NCBI GenBank assembly: GCA_009778675.1
Contig: WRFU01000003.1
Location: 1 to 43,559 of the forward strand
Source of the DNA: Candidatus Saccharimonadota bacterium
Lineage (GTDB): Bacteria > Patescibacteriota > Saccharimonadia > Saccharimonadales > Saccharimonadaceae
Length of the DNA: 43,559 nt
Reading direction: 5' to 3'
In this document: positions 1 through 7,559 of the stretch, one piece after another
How positions within the stretch are numbered: the first letter of the stretch is position 1
How the letters are laid out: each line of letters begins with the position of its first letter
Made by a program: the position numbers and the translations under genes
Notes under the pieces: generated by a model
The model's database searches: none
What the model was told of the DNA's origin: nothing
What the model saw: only the letters and a program-made list of their open reading frames with translations

Positions 1-157
1 CCTGTCGGCTCGCACCGCTAATGCTTTGGTCAACAACAGTATCAGAACTGTGCGTGACTTAGTGATTTTGACCGATCAAGATCTTAAAGAACTAAAAGGT
101 TTTGGCAGTAAAGCTATGGACGAAGTTAAAGATAAACTATCGGAGCTAAATATTTAA
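1..157 (+). CDS. rpoA: RNA polymerase alpha subunit, C-terminal end (partial)
   Basis: The gene enters from outside the window; 51 residues remain, read from base 2. They match the alpha C-terminal domain, which contacts UP elements and activators: LSARTANAL at the start corresponds to the conserved L-x-x-R-x-x-N/A-x-L helix, and KGFGSKAMDEVKDKL to the helix-hairpin-helix-like G-x-K-x-x-x-E-(I/V)-K segment. The stop codon TAA overlaps the rplQ start codon by one base, so the two are translationally coupled. The order rpoA-rplQ-rplM-rpsI is the standard end of the alpha operon in many bacteria. Confidence 0.95.
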   Translation, partial: LSARTANALVNNSIRTVRDLVILTDQDLKELKGFGSKAMDEVKDKLSELNI

Positions 158-588
158 TGCATCGCCACGGTTACAAAGGCCGCAAATTTGGCCGCGAAAA
201 AGATCAGCGCCAGGCTCTGCGCCGCAGCTTGATGATTGCTTTGTTTACGCATGGCAAGATCGAGACAACTGAGGCCAAGGCTAAAGAAATCCGTCGTTAC
301 GCCGAAAAGCTAGTTACACGTGCCAAAAAGGGTGGTTTGGCCAATCGTCGGTTAATTATCGCTCGTTTAGATAACTTGCAAGTTGCTAATAAGTTAGTCG
401 ACGAAATTGCACCAAAGATTAAACGTGATAGCGGCTACTTACGGATTACTCGCACTAAATTACGGGTTGGTGATAACACCCAGATGGCCATAATCGAATT
501 TGTAGATGATTTAACTACTAAACCAGCCGTTAAAAAGACCGAAGAACCAGCTAAAGTTACGAAGGAGACCAAAAATGCCGATAAATAG
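157..588 (+). CDS. rplQ: 50S ribosomal protein L17
   Basis: 143 residues beginning MHRHGYKGRKFGREKDQR, the typical L17 start (M-R-H-x-x-x-x-x-K-L-x-R). The family core RRSLMIALFTHGKIETTEAKAKE is present, followed by the C-terminal alpha/beta part. A Lys/Glu-rich tail of about 25 residues extends past the usual 115-125 residue length. L17 is a large-subunit protein near the peptide exit tunnel. The ATG overlaps the rpoA stop, and its 3' end overlaps rplM by 14 bases. Confidence 0.97.
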   Translation: MHRHGYKGRKFGREKDQRQALRRSLMIALFTHGKIETTEAKAKEIRRYAEKLVTRAKKGGLANRRLIIARLDNLQVANKLVDEIAPKIKRDSGYLRITRTKLRVGDNTQMAIIEFVDDLTTKPAVKKTEEPAKVTKETKNADK

Positions 589-1024
589 TCATAAAAAAAC
601 TTATAGCCACAAACCAGCCGATATCAACCGTGCTTGGTGGCTGGTTGATGCCTCTACCGCTCCGCTGGGACACCTTAGCACCATGATTGCCGATAAGTTA
701 ATGGGTAAATCTAAAGTAACCTTTACGCCGCATGTGGACGATGGTGACTACGTGGTGGTTATCAACGCCAGTAAAGTTATCGCGACTGGTAATAAAGATC
801 TAGACAAAAAGTATTACCGGCACACCGGTTACCCGGGCGGTATCAAAGAAACCAGTTTAGGCAAGTTACGTGCTGAAAAACCCGAGTTTATTATTGAAAA
901 TGCCGTAAAGGGTATGTTACCAAAGAATAAACTACAGGCAGAACGCCTAAAGCGTTTACGTGTGTTTGCTGGCGAAGAACATTCACATACCGCCCAGACA
1001 CCTGTGAAATTGGAGGTTAAGTAA
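575..1024 (+). CDS. rplM: 50S ribosomal protein L13
   Basis: 149 residues. The L13 signatures are clear: AWWLVDASTAPLGHLSTMIA near the N-terminus, then GDYVVVINASKV, YYRHTGYPGG and the ENAVKGMLPKN motif. L13 is an early-assembly large-subunit protein. The chosen ATG follows an AAGGAG Shine-Dalgarno sequence lying inside the 3' end of rplQ. Its stop overlaps the rpsI ATG by one base, so L13 and S9 are coupled, as in most bacteria. Confidence 0.97.
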   Translation: MPINSHKKTYSHKPADINRAWWLVDASTAPLGHLSTMIADKLMGKSKVTFTPHVDDGDYVVVINASKVIATGNKDLDKKYYRHTGYPGGIKETSLGKLRAEKPEFIIENAVKGMLPKNKLQAERLKRLRVFAGEEHSHTAQTPVKLEVK

Positions 1025-1422
1025 TGGCAACTGCAAAATATGATTATGGTTTAGGTAGGCGTAAAAGCTCAACTGCCCGTGCCAGGTTGTTTAAAGGCAA
1101 AGGCAATATAACTATTAACGACAAATCGGCACTAGATTATTTTTGCCAAAACAAAGCCCTAGTCGCAGAACTGTCTGACCCACTAGCACTAGCTAATAAA
1201 CAAAAAGAGTTTGATGTTAGCGTCAAAGTCAGTGGTGGCGGGTTAAGCAGCCAGGTAGATGCTATCAAGTTGGCTATTAGCAAAGCGCTGTTAATTTCAG
1301 CACCAGATCTACGCCCTGTACTTAAAAAGGCTGGTTTTGTAAAACGTGATCCACGCGAAAAAGAACGCAAAAAATATGGTTTGCGCAGCGCTCGCAAGCG
1401 CGAACAGTTCAGCAAACGTTAG
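1024..1422 (+). CDS. rpsI: 30S ribosomal protein S9
   Basis: 132 residues. It starts with YGLGRRKSSTARARL, matching the S9 motif G-x-G-R-R-K-x-A-x-A-R. It ends with the basic tail KKYGLRSARKREQFSKR, whose last residues reach the P-site tRNA in known ribosomes (family consensus G-x-x-x-A-R-R-x-x-Q-F-S-K-R). Length is normal. It is the last ribosomal gene of this operon, and a P-loop kinase gene follows 6 bases later. Confidence 0.97.
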   Translation: MATAKYDYGLGRRKSSTARARLFKGKGNITINDKSALDYFCQNKALVAELSDPLALANKQKEFDVSVKVSGGGLSSQVDAIKLAISKALLISAPDLRPVLKKAGFVKRDPREKERKKYGLRSARKREQFSKR

Positions 1423-1428
1423 GATAGT

Positions 1429-1962
1429 ATGAAGGCAGGCAAGTACCGCATAGTTGGTTTGCAAGCTACTGGTAAAACTACGCTTGGCAAATTATTAAAA
1501 GAGCGTGGATACGTTGTCTATGATGTTGATCATACTGATGGTTTGACGGTGCTAAAAGATAGAGAAACTGGTCTTTATTATACCTTTGATGATGTAGATT
1601 ACGAACCAGATGGAACTATCAATTGGGAGAAATATAGGTATGAAATGGTGGAAGGACGGCTTAAGGAACTATTAAAGCCAAACGAGCCAGTGTTTATTGT
1701 AGGTAGTACAAGAAATGCTGCAGAATCTTATTCGCTATTTGATAAGATATTTGTTTTAACTATCGACGCTGATACTATGCGTAAACGATTAAAAACTCAT
1801 GAAATTATTACTCATCATTTAGATAATGAGATAGAACGCATGACAGAGAATTTTGACGAGAAACAACGAAAGCTATTATTGGACAGTGGTAAGAATTCAG
1901 TTGTAATTGACTCTACAAAATCCGTAGAACAAGTTTTGAATGATATTTTAAGCAAGATTTAA
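1429..1962 (+). CDS. P-loop kinase-like protein (adenylate kinase/shikimate kinase fold)
   Basis: 177 residues. A Walker A loop, G-L-Q-A-T-G-K-T-T, sits at residues 10-18. An acidic substrate-binding region (YDVDHTDG) and a second-strand segment VFIVGSTRN follow. An Arg-containing lid-like helix (TMRKRLKTHE) comes next, in the order typical of small nucleoside/nucleotide kinases. The substrate cannot be told from sequence. The gene begins 6 bases after rpsI with a weak GGA upstream, so it is probably read from the ribosomal operon. Codon use looks less biased than in the ribosomal genes, which suggests lower expression. Confidence 0.7.
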   Translation: MKAGKYRIVGLQATGKTTLGKLLKERGYVVYDVDHTDGLTVLKDRETGLYYTFDDVDYEPDGTINWEKYRYEMVEGRLKELLKPNEPVFIVGSTRNAAESYSLFDKIFVLTIDADTMRKRLKTHEIITHHLDNEIERMTENFDEKQRKLLLDSGKNSVVIDSTKSVEQVLNDILSKI

Positions 1963-2002
1963 CTATATTCTAGCGTCACATTATCATACCGATAAAACAT
2001 GC

Positions 2003-2008
2003 TACAAT
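2003..2008 (+). promoter_or_regulatory. extended -10 promoter of tRNA-Ala(CGC)
   Basis: TGC-TACAAT; the first tRNA base is 10 bases past the box. No good -35 is visible. The TGn extension is shared with many promoters in this window. Confidence 0.6.
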
Positions 2009-2017
2009 AAATTGTAC

Positions 2018-2094
2018 GGGGTATTAGCTCAGTTGGCTAGAGCGCTTGGTTCGCAATCAAGAGGTCCGGGGTTCGAATCCCCGATACTCCACCA
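2018..2094 (+). tRNA. tRNA-Ala (anticodon CGC)
   Basis: A 77-nt cloverleaf with encoded CCA. The acceptor GGGGTAT pairs with ATACTCC and contains the G3-U70 wobble, the alanine identity element. The anticodon loop is TTCGCAA, giving CGC for GCG codons. The D-arm (GCTC...GAGC) and T-loop (TTCGAAT) are normal. The acceptor and D-arm are the same as in the second tRNA-Ala at 6468. Confidence 0.95.
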
Positions 2095-2103
2095 TGATAT
2101 AAT
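2095..2103 (+). promoter_or_regulatory. extended -10 promoter giving a leaderless trpS mRNA
   Basis: TGA-TATAAT begins at the base after the tRNA-Ala CCA end. Six bases separate the box from the trpS ATG at 2110, so transcription should start on the start codon. No Shine-Dalgarno sequence is present. Confidence 0.7.
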
Positions 2104-2109
2104 GATATT

Positions 2110-3126
2110 ATGAAAGATACGATTTTAACTGGTGTACGAGTAAATGAAACCCCGACTTTAGGTAATTTTTTAGGTGCGTATATGCCAATGGTGCAGCTAG
2201 CCCAAAAATATGCTAATACACACAACATTAATATGTTTATACCCGATTTACATAGCATAACTACCCCGATAAATTATAGCGAATTGCAGCAAAATATTAT
2301 TGATGGTGTAAGGTACTATATTGCCGCCGGTTTGGATACCAGCCAGGTAAATATGTATCGTCAGAGCTATATACCGGCGCATAGCGAACTGACCTGGATT
2401 TTAGATTGTTTCAGTTACACCGGTGAGCTTGGCCGTATGATACAGTTTAAAGAAAAATCAGCTGAGCATCCAGATGGCGTCACGATGGGTTTATTCAATT
2501 ACCCGGTGCTAATGGCGGTAGATATTTTGCTCTACGGCGCTAAATATGTACCAGTTGGCGAAGATCAGTATCAACATTTAGAAATTACGCGTGATATTGC
2601 CATACGGTTTAATAATAAGTTTGGTGAGATTTTTGTAATTCCTGTGCCGACAAAGGAGCAATCCAAGTTCATGAACCGCAGTGAGGGCTTACGTGTCCGC
2701 AGTTTAACTGATCCGGAAAAGAAAATGAGTAAAAGCAGCAGAAGCGAAAACTCTAAGATTTCATTAGATGATAACCCAGAAACAGCTGCCAAGAAAATCA
2801 TGAGCGCTACTACTGATAGCGTTGGTTTAATCCAGTTTGATATGTTTAATCAGCCAGGTGTGAGTAATTTGTTGCAAATTTTAGCACTTTTGCAGGCCCG
2901 ATCCCTGCAAGAGGTGGTTGGTGAATGGGCTGGACAGACCAATTACGGCGAGCTAAAAACAACCGTGGCAGCTGAAGTTGAAAATTTCTTGGCTGATTTT
3001 CAAGCAAAAGTAGCCAAAATTAGCGACCAAGACGTGCTAAAAGCCCTAGAAGCCGGCGAAAAACGTGTTACGCCAATAGCTAACGCCAAGTTGCTAGAAG
3101 TGCAAAAAGCCGTCGGCTTGCGCTAG
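2110..3126 (+). CDS. trpS: tryptophan-tRNA ligase
   Basis: 338 residues, normal length for bacterial TrpRS. This class I synthetase charges tRNA-Trp. The HIGH-equivalent TLGNF lies near residue 16 within GVRVNETPTLGNFLGAY. GEDQYQHLEITRDIA contributes to substrate binding, and KMSKS is at about 205-209. A long loop precedes KMSKS, in the region where the bacterial enzyme varies. The gene has no Shine-Dalgarno site and appears leaderless from the promoter at 2095. It follows a tRNA-Ala and is followed by an acetyltransferase 7 bases later. Confidence 0.95.
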   Translation: MKDTILTGVRVNETPTLGNFLGAYMPMVQLAQKYANTHNINMFIPDLHSITTPINYSELQQNIIDGVRYYIAAGLDTSQVNMYRQSYIPAHSELTWILDCFSYTGELGRMIQFKEKSAEHPDGVTMGLFNYPVLMAVDILLYGAKYVPVGEDQYQHLEITRDIAIRFNNKFGEIFVIPVPTKEQSKFMNRSEGLRVRSLTDPEKKMSKSSRSENSKISLDDNPETAAKKIMSATTDSVGLIQFDMFNQPGVSNLLQILALLQARSLQEVVGEWAGQTNYGELKTTVAAEVENFLADFQAKVAKISDQDVLKALEAGEKRVTPIANAKLLEVQKAVGLR

Positions 3127-3133
3127 AACAATT

Positions 3134-3673
3134 ATGGCAAATAGCGACATAGCCTTTCGAAAGTTAGCCTTTAAAGATATCAACCTTTTGCACAAATGGC
3201 TAAATACTGATTTTGTACAAAAATGGTATGGCAAAGAAGACCGAACTTACACACAAATTCGTGATAAATACAGTAAGTATATAACAGGCGAAAAGCCGAC
3301 TAGTGCCTATATAATTCAAATCGATAGCCATGATATCGGGTATATCCAAACCTATTTAGTTGCTGATTACCCCAAGTTTTTACAGGGCATTCAGGCAGAC
3401 AAACATTCGGCCGGCTTAGACCTATACATCGGTGAGAATGAATATATACATAAAGGCTACGGCAAATACATAATTTCTAAGTTTTTAGACAAAATTGTGT
3501 TTAATAATTCAAAAGTAGATAACTGCATGCTAGTGCCCGAAACAGCCAACACGGCTGCTGTTAAGACTTATGAAAGTGTAGGTTTTAAACGTCTTAGGAC
3601 TGTTAGGTCACCCGATGGCGATTGGTTTGAATATATTATGCGGCTTGATAAATCAGACTTCAAGCCATTGTAG
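3134..3673 (+). CDS. GNAT family N-acetyltransferase, AAC(6')-like
   Basis: 179 residues. The layout resembles the AAC(6')/Acetyltransf_8 branch of GNAT enzymes: FRKLAFKDINLLHKWLNTDFVQKWYG at the start, the acidic LDLYIGE strand, then the acetyl-CoA site HKGYGKYIISKF at about residues 105-116. A late N-T-A-A-V-K-T-Y-E-S-V-G-F motif is typical of the fold. Family members acetylate aminoglycosides, other amines or protein N-termini; the substrate here is unknown. The gene lies 7 bases after trpS, probably in the same transcript. Confidence 0.8.
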   Translation: MANSDIAFRKLAFKDINLLHKWLNTDFVQKWYGKEDRTYTQIRDKYSKYITGEKPTSAYIIQIDSHDIGYIQTYLVADYPKFLQGIQADKHSAGLDLYIGENEYIHKGYGKYIISKFLDKIVFNNSKVDNCMLVPETANTAAVKTYESVGFKRLRTVRSPDGDWFEYIMRLDKSDFKPL

Positions 3674-3688
3674 TCATGAGCCTCGTGC

Positions 3689-3694
3689 TAAAAT
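3689..3694 (+). promoter_or_regulatory. extended -10 promoter, leaderless pseudouridine synthase gene
   Basis: TGC-TAAAAT followed by exactly 6 bases and the ATG at 3701. No -35 with good spacing is seen. Confidence 0.6.
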
Positions 3695-3700
3695 AGAGGT

Positions 3701-4825
3701 ATGCGAGTTGGTAAAAAGTTTAGCAAGCCGGATCTGTCCAGGGTTATTAATGGTGATATTAGCCCAGCCGAGCTACCAGAGGTAGCTAAAGAGGCAAAAT
3801 TTCGCATAGATGCGTGGGTTGCAGACCATTATAGCGGCATAAATCGTTCACAGGCGCAAAAATTAGTGAAAGATGGTAAAGTAACCGTCAATGGTGCTAA
3901 AAACGTGCGTAGCAGCCTATTAGTGGGCTCAAACGACAAAATTGACGTCGATACCACCCCAGATCCTACTAAAACCGGCGAAATGCCGACAATTTACGAA
4001 GATGACGATGTTTTGGTATTAGATAAGCCCATCGGTGTGTTGACGCATGCTAAAGGTGCTAAATGTGATGAATTTACAGTGGCAGATTTTGTGAAACAAC
4101 GGCTGGCTAACAACCCTACCACTTGTCATCCTGAACTTGTTTCAGGATCTAACGCGACGATTCCGAAACAAGTTCGAAGTAAACCTGAACCGAAGTTGTT
4201 GGAGCATATTGCCCCCAACCTCATAGCGGGGGAATGCTCCGAACAACTTGATTCAGGTTTACATGCCATAAACAACCGCACTGGCATAGTCCACCGGTTA
4301 GATCGTGGCACTAGTGGCGTAATTATAACCGCCAAAAACGAAGCGACGCAAAAGTTCTTGCAAAAACAGTTCGCTAACCGTAGGGTCAAGAAAACCTATT
4401 ATGCGCTGGTTGAAGGCCATTTAAAACAGCCGGCGGCTTTAATCGATCTACCGATTGCTCGTAACCTAAAAAAACCGACAACTTTTATGGTGGATTCTAA
4501 TGGCCGGACGGCTCAAACTAAGTACGAAGTGTTACAAGTAGGCAAAAAGTATTCATTAATTAAGCTAACGCCAACTACTGGGCGTACTCATCAACTACGA
4601 GTGCATCTGGCCTACCTAGGCCACCCAATTGTTGGCGACAGGGTGTACAACTCCGTTTGCAAGGGTTTACCTTGCAAAACTGAATCTTTCAAGGAATGGC
4701 CTTGTAAAGGTCGGCTGTACCTGCACGCTGGTGAACTTGAAATCACACTGCCAGGCGGCAAACGTACTACTTTTACGTCGCCATTACCACCAGAGTTTAA
4801 GGAGAAGTTAGATGTACCTGAATGA
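3701..4825 (+). CDS. RluA-family pseudouridine synthase with S4 domain and in-frame palindromic insertions
   Basis: 374 residues. An S4 RNA-binding domain lies at about 30-85 (RIDAWVADHYSGINRSQAQKLV). The RluA catalytic motif HRLDRGTSG is at 198-206, with the catalytic Asp at about 201. The conserved GRTHQLRVHLAYLGHPIVGD follows. The family makes pseudouridine in rRNA or tRNA, RluD-like by domain order. Residues about 141-186, just before the catalytic motif, are encoded by two palindromic repeats inserted in frame (4124-4180 and 4181-4260) and have no counterpart in the family. The reading frame stays open, so the enzyme is probably functional. The 3' end overlaps the next gene by 14 bases. 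Confidence 0.92.
   Translation: MRVGKKFSKPDLSRVINGDISPAELPEVAKEAKFRIDAWVADHYSGINRSQAQKLVKDGKVTVNGAKNVRSSLLVGSNDKIDVDTTPDPTKTGEMPTIYEDDDVLVLDKPIGVLTHAKGAKCDEFTVADFVKQRLANNPTTCHPELVSGSNATIPKQVRSKPEPKLLEHIAPNLIAGECSEQLDSGLHAINNRTGIVHRLDRGTSGVIITAKNEATQKFLQKQFANRRVKKTYYALVEGHLKQPAALIDLPIARNLKKPTTFMVDSNGRTAQTKYEVLQVGKKYSLIKLTPTTGRTHQLRVHLAYLGHPIVGDRVYNSVCKGLPCKTESFKEWPCKGRLYLHAGELEITLPGGKRTTFTSPLPPEFKEKLDVPE
4124..4180 (+). repeat. composite REP-like element A, inside a coding region
   Basis: Two palindromic half-sites, TCCTGAAC-TTG-TTTCAGGA and a degenerate TTCCGAAACAAGTTCGAA, are separated by about 12 bases. The element is translated in frame as HPELVSGS...PKQV in the pseudouridine synthase. 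Other copies are at 10059, 18102, 25900, 30926 and 33208. Confidence 0.9.
4181..4260 (+). repeat. 80-bp palindromic element B, in frame
   Basis: An imperfect inverted repeat. The outer arms are AAACCTGAA...TTCAGGTTT, then AAGTTGTT...AACAACTT, then GGAGCAT...ATGCTCC, around a core with GCCCCCAACC and GGGGG. The core sequence and spacing match the element at 34760, but the outer arms differ in sequence while still pairing. Confidence 0.85.
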
Positions 4826-5597
4826 TCTTGAACAGTTAGCTACCATAATGGCTAATAACCAGTTTTCGCTGCTGGTGTTACCTAGGAATTATGGCACTAA
4901 TCGTGTATATAGCGCTCTGCCGCTTAAAAATACTTTTCCGGTGGCGCCGAACGACAAGGGTATAATCGGGATAGACCAAATCCGGCTGCTACAAAGTCTG
5001 TGCAAAAGCAAACAGTCAGCCAGGCAGTATTATGTGTTATTCGGCGCCGAAAACTTAACTGAAGCCGCCGAAAATGCCTTTTTAAAGCTATTGGAAGAGC
5101 CTAGTGATAATACGGCGTTTTTGCTGGTGACCGAAGATCTATCAAAATTAATACCTACGGTGCAATCTAGGGCGCAGATTTTTCATGTTAATAAGTTAAG
5201 TAAAACTGATAGTCTGCGCATGATTAACGCGCTAAACGACGATTTAGATAACAAAACCAAGCAGCAGATCATGTTTTTGGCCAGTGGTTTGCCAGATGAA
5301 ATTGAAAAATTATCAACCGATGCCGATTACCTAAAAAAGCAAGCAAAATTGGTTGAAACCGCTAAAAAGCTGGTTGCTGGCACGCCTGATGATATTCTGC
5401 TTATCGCTTATCAGTTAAAAGATAAACGCGACCAAGCCCTAAAAGTGCTAGAACTGGCAATTACCGTAACTAACAATATCGTTTCGAGCAAAAATCATAA
5501 GCTATTGGCGCGTCTGACGGATCTTGAAACGACCTACAATCAGCTACTGGCTAACGCCAATATTCGGCTTGCCATAACGGCGAATATGATACAATAG
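4812..5597 (+). CDS. holB: DNA polymerase III delta'-like clamp-loader subunit
   Basis: 261 residues. It contains the DnaX/delta' signature LTEAAENAFLKLLEEPSDNTAFLLVTEDLSKLIPTVQSRAQIF, in which SRA replaces the SRC sensor motif. No Walker A loop is visible, as expected for a non-ATPase delta' subunit. The N-terminus is short, and the C-terminal helical region is poorly conserved. It would join DnaX (24922) in the sliding-clamp loader. Its start overlaps the pseudouridine synthase gene by 14 bases, so the two are coupled. Its last codons contain the promoter of the next gene. Confidence 0.8.
   Translation: MYLNDLEQLATIMANNQFSLLVLPRNYGTNRVYSALPLKNTFPVAPNDKGIIGIDQIRLLQSLCKSKQSARQYYVLFGAENLTEAAENAFLKLLEEPSDNTAFLLVTEDLSKLIPTVQSRAQIFHVNKLSKTDSLRMINALNDDLDNKTKQQIMFLASGLPDEIEKLSTDADYLKKQAKLVETAKKLVAGTPDDILLIAYQLKDKRDQALKVLELAITVTNNIVSSKNHKLLARLTDLETTYNQLLANANIRLAITANMIQ
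5590..5595 (+). promoter_or_regulatory. extended -10 promoter, leaderless TPR gene
   Basis: TGA-TACAAT lies at the end of the delta' gene; 6 bases later is the GTG start at 5602. The spacing supports GTG as the true start. Confidence 0.6.
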
Positions 5598-5601
5598 ACC
5601 G

Positions 5602-6267
5602 GTGATAAGTATATTGTTAATTATTGCGCTGTGTGTATTTATTGGGTTTTATGCCTATAAAGAACATAACCAGCCGCAAGAAGTCAAATTATCGGATAAG
5701 TTGAATGACCAACTAGATAAACTATGGCAAGTAGCGCAAGTTTCACTTAAAGAAAACAAATTATTACGTGCCGAAAAGGCGTTGTTGACTATTTTAAGAG
5801 TCGATGAAGAAAACGCTCAGGCCTACAATCGTTTGGGCATTTTGTATGTTAAGCAACATCAATTTAAAGAGGCGATTGAATGCTTCGAAATAGCTCAAAG
5901 TTTAGACAATAACGCTTCGAGTGTGCATAATGTGGGGCTGATTTACCTAGAAACTGGTGAATTTGCCAAAGCTGCCCTAGCGTTTGAACAGGCGTTAGAA
6001 TTAGAAAACACTAATCCGGGGCGTCATGTAGCCTACAGTAAGGCTCTAAAAGGTACTGGCAATCATAAAAAAGCCGCCGAAGCACTTGAAACTGGTTGGG
6101 AAATCACTAAATCGCCACTAATTTTACGCGAATTATTACATATTTATACCGAGCTAGAAGATGACGAAAACTTAGAAAAGACCAAAAAGCGTATTCAAAA
6201 GCTGCTAGATACCAAAAAACGCAAAATGCCAAAATTGGTATCCAAAAAACGCAAAGTTGTAATGTAG
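5602..6267 (+). CDS. membrane-anchored TPR protein
   Basis: 221 residues starting at GTG. A single hydrophobic segment (ISILLIIALCVFIGFYAY) at residues 2-19 anchors it. A helical linker and at least three TPR-like repeats follow between about 45 and 165 (for example NAQAYNRLGILYVKQHQFKEAIECF and SVHNVGLIYLETGEFAKAALAFEQAL). The C-terminus is very basic (KKRKMPKLVSKKRK). TPR domains mediate protein-protein contacts; the partner is unknown. No Shine-Dalgarno site is present, and the GTG fits the leaderless spacing. A tRNA cluster follows. Confidence 0.8.
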   Translation: MISILLIIALCVFIGFYAYKEHNQPQEVKLSDKLNDQLDKLWQVAQVSLKENKLLRAEKALLTILRVDEENAQAYNRLGILYVKQHQFKEAIECFEIAQSLDNNASSVHNVGLIYLETGEFAKAALAFEQALELENTNPGRHVAYSKALKGTGNHKKAAEALETGWEITKSPLILRELLHIYTELEDDENLEKTKKRIQKLLDTKKRKMPKLVSKKRKVVM

Positions 6268-6294
6268 CTGCTATCTGTAGTAATATAGCTATGC

Positions 6295-6370
6295 GCCGTT
6301 GTAACTCAGTTGGTAGAGTGTCGCCATGGTAAGGCGGAAGTCACCGGTTCGAACCCGGTCAACGGCTCCA
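6295..6370 (+). tRNA. tRNA-Thr (anticodon GGT)
   Basis: Acceptor GCCGTTG pairs with CAACGGC. The anticodon loop ATGGTAA gives GGT. Discriminator T and CCA are encoded. First of four tRNAs in a row. Confidence 0.95.
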
Positions 6371-6377
6371 TTAACAA

Positions 6378-6465
6378 GCTGGGATAGCGAAGTGGTTCAA
6401 ACGCACCGGTCTGTAAAACCGGCGGCTTTATGCCTACGTAGGTTCAAATCCTACTCCCAGCACCA
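6378..6465 (+). tRNA. tRNA-Tyr (anticodon GTA)
   Basis: A class II tRNA of 88 nt with a long variable arm. Acceptor GCTGGGA pairs with TCCCAGC. The anticodon loop CTGTAAA gives GTA. CCA is encoded. The G34 in GTA is a queuosine target, which fits the tgt and queA genes in this window. Confidence 0.95.
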
Positions 6466-6467
6466 AA

Positions 6468-6544
6468 GGGGTATTAGCTCAGTTGGCTAGAGCGCTTCGC
6501 TGGCAGCGAAGAGGTCACGCGTTCGAGTCGCGTATACTCCACCA
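6468..6544 (+). tRNA. tRNA-Ala (anticodon GGC)
   Basis: Acceptor GGGGTAT pairs with ATACTCC and has the G3-U70 alanine wobble. The anticodon loop CTGGCAG gives GGC. CCA is encoded. Confidence 0.95.
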
Positions 6545-6545
6545 A

Positions 6546-6622
6546 GCCATGTTAGCTCAGTTGGTTAGAGCGCCTCTCTTGTAAAGAGGAGGTCCTCGGT
6601 TCGAATCCGAGACATGGCTCCA
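6546..6622 (+). tRNA. tRNA-Thr (anticodon TGT)
   Basis: Acceptor GCCATGT pairs with ACATGGC. The anticodon loop CTTGTAA gives TGT. Discriminator T and CCA are encoded. Confidence 0.95.
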
Positions 6623-6627
6623 AGAAA

Positions 6628-7173
6628 TTATTTTGCAGAATAAATCGTAGCTAAAACAAACAAAATCAACATTATAATAAAAATCCAGTTGACGACTTTA
6701 TGGCCAAGCTGTTTGAGTAGCTTTTCGCACCAGGGGTGGATGGATATTATAAATAAGGTAGCAATCAACCCAAATGTTAGGGTATTTTTTAGGCAAATGT
6801 AGCCATTCAGGTTGAATGGTACATTGCTGTAATCCCAATACAGGTTATGTCCAAAACGCATGACTATTAAAGCGGCCGATGTGTATTCAACTAAAGCGCA
6901 AGCTACGGTATTAATCAAGAATAGCCAGCCGAAATTATGGCGAATTTTATTGGGTAAAAACGTGGCTATTAAAACGCACACTACTGCCCCTAAACCATAA
7001 ATTGTATAGGGTTCTATGGGGTTATCAAAAATGCCAAACTGTGGTGAAACGCCCCAAAATAAGCGTATTAATAGCGCAATGACTATTTCGAACCAGTGTC
7101 CCACAAACGAAAAAACTATATAGTAAAGCGCTAAATTACGCCAAAATGCTAAAGATTTTGGTTTGGCTGACAT
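6628..7173 (-). CDS. CmpB-like (PF06541 type) membrane protein
   Basis: 181 residues from the ATG at 7173. Five or so hydrophobic segments are present. The motifs YTIYGLGAV, ALVEYTSA and WDYSNVPFNLNGYICLKN match the family annotated 'putative ABC-transporter type IV'. The transport role of that family is not well proven. An ATG at 7182 is also in frame, but it directly abuts a TATAAT box (7183-7188). Starting at 7173 leaves 9 bases after the box and a near-leaderless mRNA. The gene converges on the tRNA cluster. Confidence 0.75.
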   Translation of the reverse strand: MSAKPKSLAFWRNLALYYIVFSFVGHWFEIVIALLIRLFWGVSPQFGIFDNPIEPYTIYGLGAVVCVLIATFLPNKIRHNFGWLFLINTVACALVEYTSAALIVMRFGHNLYWDYSNVPFNLNGYICLKNTLTFGLIATLFIISIHPWCEKLLKQLGHKVVNWIFIIMLILFVLATIYSAK

Positions 7174-7182
7174 AATATGCAT

Positions 7183-7188
7183 ATTATA
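7183..7188 (-). promoter_or_regulatory. -10 promoter of the CmpB-like gene
   Basis: TATAAT on the minus strand, 9 bases before the ATG at 7173. It overlaps the alternative ATG region and argues for the shorter protein. Confidence 0.5.
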
Positions 7189-7225
7189 CCGTACTTTTAG
7201 TCTTTCCTTCTTATAAGATCTATGC

Positions 7226-7231
7226 TAGAAT
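7226..7231 (+). promoter_or_regulatory. extended -10 promoter of rpmG
   Basis: TGC-TAGAAT, 9 bases before the rpmG ATG. No Shine-Dalgarno site lies between. Confidence 0.5.
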
Positions 7232-7240
7232 CTAGCAAGT

Positions 7241-7447
7241 ATGGTGAAAAAGACAACTAAACGTAAATTAGTGGGTTTGGTAAGCGAAGAAAGCGGCCAG
7301 CGCACTTATTATACGACTAAAAACACACAGAATACCCCAGATAAGCTGGTGCTACGTAAATACGATCCTAAACTAAAAAAACATGTTACTTTTGCTGAAA
7401 CCAAAAAAAGTTTAGGCCGCAACGAAGTTAAAGCCAAGAAACACTAG
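7241..7447 (+). CDS. rpmG: 50S ribosomal protein L33
   Basis: 68 residues, a little longer than the usual 49-55 because of extra basic residues at the C-terminus. [44 protein letters not shown] matches the bL33 fold. All four zinc-ribbon cysteines are absent, as in the zinc-independent paralogues. It appears to be transcribed alone from the TGC-TAGAAT box upstream. Confidence 0.9.
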   Translation: MVKKTTKRKLVGLVSEESGQRTYYTTKNTQNTPDKLVLRKYDPKLKKHVTFAETKKSLGRNEVKAKKH

Positions 7448-7474
7448 GATTAGAAGTTATTTTAAGTGAAAGTA

Positions 7475-7503
7475 TTGACTTTTTAGGTACAGTGTGCTAT
7501 ACT
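7475..7503 (+). promoter_or_regulatory. sigma70-type promoter of the 7560 gene
   Basis: TTGACT, 17-bp spacer, TATACT. The spacer ends AGTGTGC, giving an extended -10; the same spacer ending occurs at 13940 and 31611. Confidence 0.85.
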
Positions 7504-7559
7504 GGGGGTATGGCATGGGATGTGCCGTTTTTGTACATTAGAAGAGAAAGGTGACTAAT

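Noticed and set aside
2037-2258. Minus-strand ORF containing GGVSGIRTPDLLIANQAL
   Set aside because: This is the well-known spurious translation of an antisense tRNA gene (tRNA-Ala, 2018-2094) continuing opposite trpS.
4629-4811. 60-codon plus-strand ORF inside the pseudouridine synthase gene
   Set aside because: Shadow frame of a conserved region with no ribosome site.
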